Below the pieces are notes generated by a model. That model was not told where the DNA came from, ran no database searches, and saw only the letters and a list, made by a program, of their open reading frames with translations. From Zoroaster sp. YZ-2022 (taxonomy: Eukaryota > Echinodermata > Asteroidea > Forcipulatida > Zoroasteridae): 64,000 nucleotides of DNA. This document shows, piece by piece, positions 59,341-64,000 of the stretch. A program made the translations under genes and the position numbers. Position 1 is the first letter of the stretch. Every line of letters starts with the position of its first letter. The stretch lies in contig CM055833.1 of the NCBI GenBank assembly GCA_029582265.1, positions 28,136,288 to 28,200,287 of the forward strand. Direction: 5' to 3'.

Positions 59341-62300
59341 TTATAGGGGTGTTTCCTTCTTGAAGCCATTTCTGCAAGATCCCTCAAAGCTCGTCTTCAT
59401 TGCCTGTTTAAGTTCCAAAGCTGAAAGTCCTCTGTGACTGTCTCCAGCGATGATACTGTGTTGTGACAACATTGTGTGACTCCCATGCAGTCCAGTCTTA
59501 TTGTGATAGTTCTTATAATTTGGATTGGTGACGATCCCATTTCGCTTTGGTCTTGTCTCAGGTGAGGCAGGTCTTCCCGAAAGCACACGCTGCAGATTAA
59601 TTTGATTGAAAGACACTGGCAAGGAAGCTTTGCGATGGAAGTGGACATGTTCATGACAGTGGCAGTCCATCGGAACAGGCTGTGAGTTGGATCGATGGTG
59701 GATTGGTGCTCCAGGGGGTCTGTGTTCAGGGGACAGTTGCTCAGGGGTCATCGTGCCACTTGTGTGGCAACATTGGGATTGCATAGATGGGTCAAATCTA
59801 CGCTGTATAGGTGGTGAGTAAAATGGATGAAAGTTGTGAGATTGCATTTGGCGAGGGTTACGATGGTTACCATTTACAGCAGGTATATTTTGCAGTGATT
59901 GATGCTGCGTCTGTGGTTGTCCCTGAGGGGATGGTTGGTAAGGAGCCTGGCCATTTATATGATGATGTCCATTCAGTGGAGGCACCTGGGGATTGGAGAT
60001 CTTGCACTGTTCTTTCAAAGATGAAGACCTTCCTCTCCTCTCGACTTTAGGAGATTTGTGGACACCCATCCTTGGCTTTGGAGAGGCCGATCTGACCTCT
60101 TGGGTGCTATGTACCTCTACAGAAACCTGTGATGTTGTGCATTTAGGATTCTTGAATGGGAACAGCGGATTGTTGTTATTGTGAAACTGGCAATGAGATG
60201 GCGATGTTTGTGGAGATATCATCCGTACTGGAGACTGTTGTGATGCTTGAGAGAGGGGACTCGATGGTTGTAGACTTGGAGAGGGTGATCGCCTTGGAGA
60301 CTGTGCAGCCCCGGTGTGGTGTTTGGTATTTGCCTGTTGTAATTTTTCAGTGCTATGGGCAGTTATAATGTTTTCTGGAATTGTCTGAAATGAGGAAGCT
60401 GGTGTAACCTTTGCCATAATAGACTGGTTTCTGCTTGGCTCTGGGGACCTACCATGAGAGGAACCACTCCTCTTCTTGCTATGAGGTGCTAGATGCTGAA
60501 GTTGCTCTGTGAAAGTGGAGTTTCGCTGGTTCTCCCTTGGAGGATGAAGCTGAATATTAGAGTTACTAGTCGAAACAGATGTTAAGTTTGATGATGATTT
60601 GGATGACTGGTTTGACGCAGTTGACTTTCTCTGGTCAAACGTAGAATCTGGTGAATTTGAAGATGAGCTAGCCTGCATAAGACCACCATTTGCTAACATG
60701 CTCGATGAAGCAGTTCTTGCATTTTCACTGCTTTGATTTGAAGATGATGAACCACCTGTTCCACAGCCATTCTTTCGATTATGGGCTGCTCTTGATGGCA
60801 TCGGAGAAAGTGGATTTAGCACTCCACACTTTTCCAACAGTTTGATGATGCTTTGGTGACCACCTTTGAGTGCAACCTTCATAGCTGTACGTCCATGTTT
60901 GTCAGATTGGGACGGATCAGCACCATGCTCCAGCAGACACTTCACAACATCCACATGGCCTTCTTGAGCCGCAATACAAAGCGCAGAGGCACCCTGATTG
61001 CAAGTGTGGTTTATATTGGCTTCTTTTTCCAGGAGGGCATTTGCCACCATCACATGACCTTGCCAGGCTGCTGACTGCAACACTGATCGTTTTTCTTTGT
61101 CAACAGCATTTGGATTTGCATTGAAAGTCAAAAGTACATTGACCATCTCTGTATGACCTTGCCATGACGCTACATGTAGTGGTGTCCTACCCTCAAAATC
61201 AGGATTCTCAGTATCTGCACCAGACTCTAAAAGGAAATGGGCAATGGGCACTTTGTTCTCCAGAGATAGCATGTAGAGTGTTGATCTTCCCTCTGCATCT
61301 CTATAGTTGATGTCAGCATCTCCTTCTATGAGAAGCCTAACAACTTCCTGGTGGCCCTCAAGTGAAGCTGCTCTGAGTACACTGCGTCCATCATGGGCAG
61401 TGTGGTGGATATTTGCATTATAGTTCAAAAGTTCCTTGACAGTCTCAAGTTTACCCTCTTGTGCTGCAAGGGTCAATGGTGTTCTTCCATCTCTGTCCAT
61501 TATGTCAACAGAAACATGGCTTGTTTGGCTAAGAAACACCCTACACACTTCTCTATGGCCTCCAAAGGCAGCCATGTGCAGGGGAGTCCAGCCATGGTGA
61601 TCTTTGTGCATCTCATCTAAACCACGCTCCAGAAGCATGCGTACGACCTCTGCATTGCCCTCTGCTGCTGCAATTGATAGAACAGTTCTCCCTTCATTGT
61701 CAATGGTATCAACCGCTGCGTCCCAATACATGAGAGTCTTCACAATATTTGTGTGGCGCATGTTGGAAGCAGCTATCAAGGCTGTACGATTGTTATTGTC
61801 TGTATGGTCAATGTCGGCATCACCTTCAAGTAAGAGCTCAACTACAGTTTGATGTCCCTCACTAGCAGCAACAATTAATGGAGACATACCATCATTATCG
61901 CTATGATTGACGTTGGCTCCTCTCTCGATGATGAGGGTGATGACACTTGTATGGCCTTGGCTAACAGCGACTGACATTGCAGCAACTGAAAGTGCTGTGC
62001 GGCCATCGCAGTCCACATGGTTGATGTCAGCTCCATTGTCTAATAGATATTCAACGATCTTCTTGTGTCCCATGTATGCAGCAGCAATGAGAGGCGTTCT
62101 TCCTTCATTGTCGGCCTGATTCACATTAGCACCATGTTCGACAAGATTCATAACAATATCACAGTGGCCACCCCAAGCTGCAGCACGCAGTGCAGTTCTT
62201 TTATCGGTGTCGCTGCAGTCTACCTTTGCCCCTGCAGCTAACAATGCAGCCACCACATCTGCATGGCCAGCCCAGGCAGCTGACCGTAAAGGAGTCCAGC

Positions 62301-64000
62301 CATCATGATCAACATGATCCAGTGCAGCATGATATTCCACAAGTGCACTGACAACCTCACAATGCCCTTGTCGTGAAGCAAGTCCCAATGCCGTTTGACC
62401 AGTTCTATCAGTTATAGTTGAATCTGCACCTCTGGCTAACAAGAACTTCACCACTCTTAAATTTCCACCGTATGCAGCATTGGCAAGAAGGGAGCGCCCG
62501 TTGCTATCGACCTGGTTGATGGAGGCTCCACTCTCAAGTAGGCTCTTGAGTGAATCTTCCCTTTCCAATGCATCCTGGAGAGCAATGGAGCTTTCATCGA
62601 GGTCTATGACCTTTGCTCCAGCTGACACAAGTAGCTGAAGCACTTGTTGGCTCTTGGGTATTGAACTCATTAGGCAGTCTTTCAGTGGTGTTCCCATCCA
62701 CATAAGCCAAAGGGTTAGGTGATGGGGTTCCATAGGAGGCACAAATTTCGCCTGCAGGAGATTTGCAGCAAAGTTCTGGACCTGTGCAGGGGTGAGGTTC
62801 GGAGCCTCACATGAATATTTCATGGCTATAATGGCATGGCCCTCTGCCATGTTACATAGGTATTTACGTGTGCAATGTTTTACATCGAGGAGCCACTCCA
62901 CAAAACTATAGTGGAAGATCAATAATCTTTGATCCTTTCCCCGAACCAACAGCTTTCCCATTTTCAGAAGTCTTTCATGGAAATCTGCTTCTGTGAGACT
63001 AGTGTTTTGAGTTCTTGTACATGCAAAGAGTTCAATGTCAGTCAGTGGACACTTGGCTGCCAGCATAGCGTTCAGGATTGGTCTAATTTTGGTGAACTGC
63101 TTCTTGATGAACAGACGTTGACAGAGCCATAAGTATAGTCCATTTAGAGTCCCTGGTATATCCGAGATTTCCTTCAGTTTAATGAAGTTATCTGCAACTC
63201 CATCCAAGACTTTCTCAAGGTACATCATACATCCATTGCTCTTGATGTGCAACTGATTTAGCATTTCAGCGGTATCCCGACTGAGTTGCAGCCTAAGTAA
63301 CTCTTCTCGGTCAAGGCGGCACAAAATGTACTGCTGTACATCTCTTACAACATGTGATTTGCGTAGGTCATCGAGGCTTAATTTTCTGAACCCAGTAAAC
63401 ATACGGGTTACAGATTTACTCTGACGCCGTGCACTGCATATTAAGCACAGCCAAGAGGGAAACAGTTCATGATGATTGGCAAGGAGTTCTGCAACAGTTC
63501 TACTGGATGAGCAACGTTCTCCATCCATTCTGGGGTATGCTTCATCAATAGAATCCACAAGGATAAAACAGTTTCGTGATGGGGGATTGAGAGAACACAA
63601 AGGCTGTAAGATTCCATTCTTAAATGCTTCATCAGGATTTCTCTCACAAGCCGCTGGCTCCAAAACTGCCTGCACATGAGGATTGCGTAGTTTTTCATCA
63701 TATCCATGAATCAATGTTGATCGTGAAATCAAACTGACTAAACCTAAAATAAAGTTAGGCACAGAAAGAGTGTCAAGATCGTGAGCTTGACAAAAGTGGT
63801 AAGCGAGCATCCTTTTGTTGAGGCTTTTTTGCTTGCCATGGTTTGCCGTGGGCCAGGCTATCTCTGAGCATATGGCTGTCTTGCCACTGCCTGGCCCACC
63901 CATGATGAGTGTACCACATGTCTTGGAGGCTGGTCTGCTTTCCAGACTGTGCAACAGCTTTTGAAATGCCCATTCTCGGCAGTAGAATTTCTTCCCCTGT
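59341..64000 (-). CDS. ANKRD50: ANKRD50 orthologue, 3' giant exon (5' part outside window)
   Basis: Endosomal scaffold; in mammals ANKRD50 works with SNX27, retromer and WASH in recycling cargo to the plasma membrane. One frame stays open from the window edge (read [15 protein letters not shown]) to TAA at 59341-59343, more than 1550 codons. In order: P-loop GGPGSGKT (63877-63900), Walker B-like FILVDSIDE (about 63541-63567), the rest of a NACHT-like NTPase with [33 protein letters not shown] and [20 protein letters not shown], about 19 ankyrin repeats (about 60820-62660), then a 490-residue Ser/Pro/Gln/His-rich tail. It ends FKKETPL; ETPL fits a class I PDZ ligand. One repeat carries the same insertion ([12 protein letters not shown]) as vertebrates. 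The protein is longer than human (about 1430) owing to the tail. The real start codon lies beyond 64000; the TTG at 63954 is not the start. Confidence 0.95.
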   Translation of the reverse strand, partial: QGKKFYCREWAFQKLLHSLESRPASKTCGTLIMGGPGSGKTAICSEIAWPTANHGKQKSLNKRMLAYHFCQAHDLDTLSVPNFILGLVSLISRSTLIHGYDEKLRNPHVQAVLEPAACERNPDEAFKNGILQPLCSLNPPSRNCFILVDSIDEAYPRMDGERCSSSRTVAELLANHHELFPSWLCLICSARRQSKSVTRMFTGFRKLSLDDLRKSHVVRDVQQYILCRLDREELLRLQLSRDTAEMLNQLHIKSNGCMMYLEKVLDGVADNFIKLKEISDIPGTLNGLYLWLCQRLFIKKQFTKIRPILNAMLAAKCPLTDIELFACTRTQNTSLTEADFHERLLKMGKLLVRGKDQRLLIFHYSFVEWLLDVKHCTRKYLCNMAEGHAIIAMKYSCEAPNLTPAQVQNFAANLLQAKFVPPMEPHHLTLWLMWMGTPLKDCLMSSIPKSQQVLQLLVSAGAKVIDLDESSIALQDALEREDSLKSLLESGASINQVDSNGRSLLANAAYGGNLRVVKFLLARGADSTITDRTGQTALGLASRQGHCEVVSALVEYHAALDHVDHDGWTPLRSAAWAGHADVVAALLAAGAKVDCSDTDKRTALRAAAWGGHCDIVMNLVEHGANVNQADNEGRTPLIAAAYMGHKKIVEYLLDNGADINHVDCDGRTALSVAAMSVAVSQGHTSVITLIIERGANVNHSDNDGMSPLIVAASEGHQTVVELLLEGDADIDHTDNNNRTALIAASNMRHTNIVKTLMYWDAAVDTIDNEGRTVLSIAAAEGNAEVVRMLLERGLDEMHKDHHGWTPLHMAAFGGHREVCRVFLSQTSHVSVDIMDRDGRTPLTLAAQEGKLETVKELLNYNANIHHTAHDGRSVLRAASLEGHQEVVRLLIEGDADINYRDAEGRSTLYMLSLENKVPIAHFLLESGADTENPDFEGRTPLHVASWQGHTEMVNVLLTFNANPNAVDKEKRSVLQSAAWQGHVMVANALLEKEANINHTCNQGASALCIAAQEGHVDVVKCLLEHGADPSQSDKHGRTAMKVALKGGHQSIIKLLEKCGVLNPLSPMPSRAAHNRKNGCGTGGSSSSNQSSENARTASSSMLANGGLMQASSSSNSPDSTFDQRKSTASNQSSKSSSNLTSVSTSNSNIQLHPPRENQRNSTFTEQLQHLAPHSKKRSGSSHGRSPEPSRNQSIMAKVTPASSFQTIPENIITAHSTEKLQQANTKHHTGAAQSPRRSPSPSLQPSSPLSQASQQSPVRMISPQTSPSHCQFHNNNNPLFPFKNPKCTTSQVSVEVHSTQEVRSASPKPRMGVHKSPKVERRGRSSSLKEQCKISNPQVPPLNGHHHINGQAPYQPSPQGQPQTQHQSLQNIPAVNGNHRNPRQMQSHNFHPFYSPPIQRRFDPSMQSQCCHTSGTMTPEQLSPEHRPPGAPIHHRSNSQPVPMDCHCHEHVHFHRKASLPVSFNQINLQRVLSGRPASPETRPKRNGIVTNPNYKNYHNKTGLHGSHTMLSQHSIIAGDSHRGLSALELKQAMKTSFEGSCRNGFKKETPL

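Noticed and set aside
63773..63973. [11 protein letters not shown] frame as an ANKRD50 start
   Set aside because: It is in a different frame; the true frame reads [12 protein letters not shown] through the window edge.
1..64000. CRISPR arrays, bacterial operons or integrated viral genes
   Set aside because: The window is intron-bearing animal DNA; tandem repeats here have no spacers of CRISPR type and no viral genes were recognised.

Overview
The window is AT-rich eukaryotic nuclear DNA with spliced genes, dense DNA-transposon fossils, tRNA-derived SINEs and minisatellites. The two recognisable genes are animal genes. The repeat style would fit a marine invertebrate deuterostome such as an echinoderm or hemichordate, but I cannot fix the species and hold that only loosely.

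Gene 1 (6921-31358, + strand) is an orthologue of CRAMP1/cramped, the SANT-domain chromatin regulator of linker-histone gene expression. I reconstructed 19 coding exons with GT/AG borders and matching phases throughout. They give a predicted protein of about 1117 residues, against roughly 1270 in human. Conserved blocks run in the vertebrate order from the FLRSSV motif near the N-terminus to the MMNENS block at the C-terminus. Gene 2 (59341 to beyond 64000, - strand) is ANKRD50. One giant uninterrupted exon encodes a NACHT-like P-loop NTPase, about 19 ankyrin repeats, a low-complexity tail and a C-terminal ETPL PDZ ligand. The two genes converge, with about 28 kb between their stop codons in which I see no convincing gene.

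Layout: 1-6.9 kb is upstream DNA with two large foldback elements, one weak candidate exon and the CRAMP1 leader. From 6.9 to 31.4 kb lies CRAMP1, whose longer introns are full of insertions. These include Harbinger-like MITEs with TAA/TTA target duplications, piggyBac-like MITEs at TTAA, hAT elements with 8-bp target duplications (one carrying a broken LINE, one carrying a broken Tc1 transposase), a TA-flanked foldback element and several SINEs. From 31.4 to 38.9 kb there are SINEs, MITEs and minisatellites. From 38.9 to 44.4 kb lies a composite inverted-repeat structure with tandemly repeated arms, a mariner-type transposase remnant, six tandem tRNA-like modules and a 590-bp CGCCTGGCTGG array. 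From 44.4 to 59.3 kb there is mostly featureless AT-rich DNA with a few MITEs and one promoter-like cluster near 53.2 kb.

The least ordinary observations are five TTAA-flanked elements with related termini whose interiors carry different but similarly shaped short repeats, two hAT-like elements with the same ends but different subterminal arrays, a dispersed repeat with a covarying hammerhead-like hairpin, and the tandem tRNA-like array inside the large inverted repeat. All calls are from reading the sequence; no database search was run.
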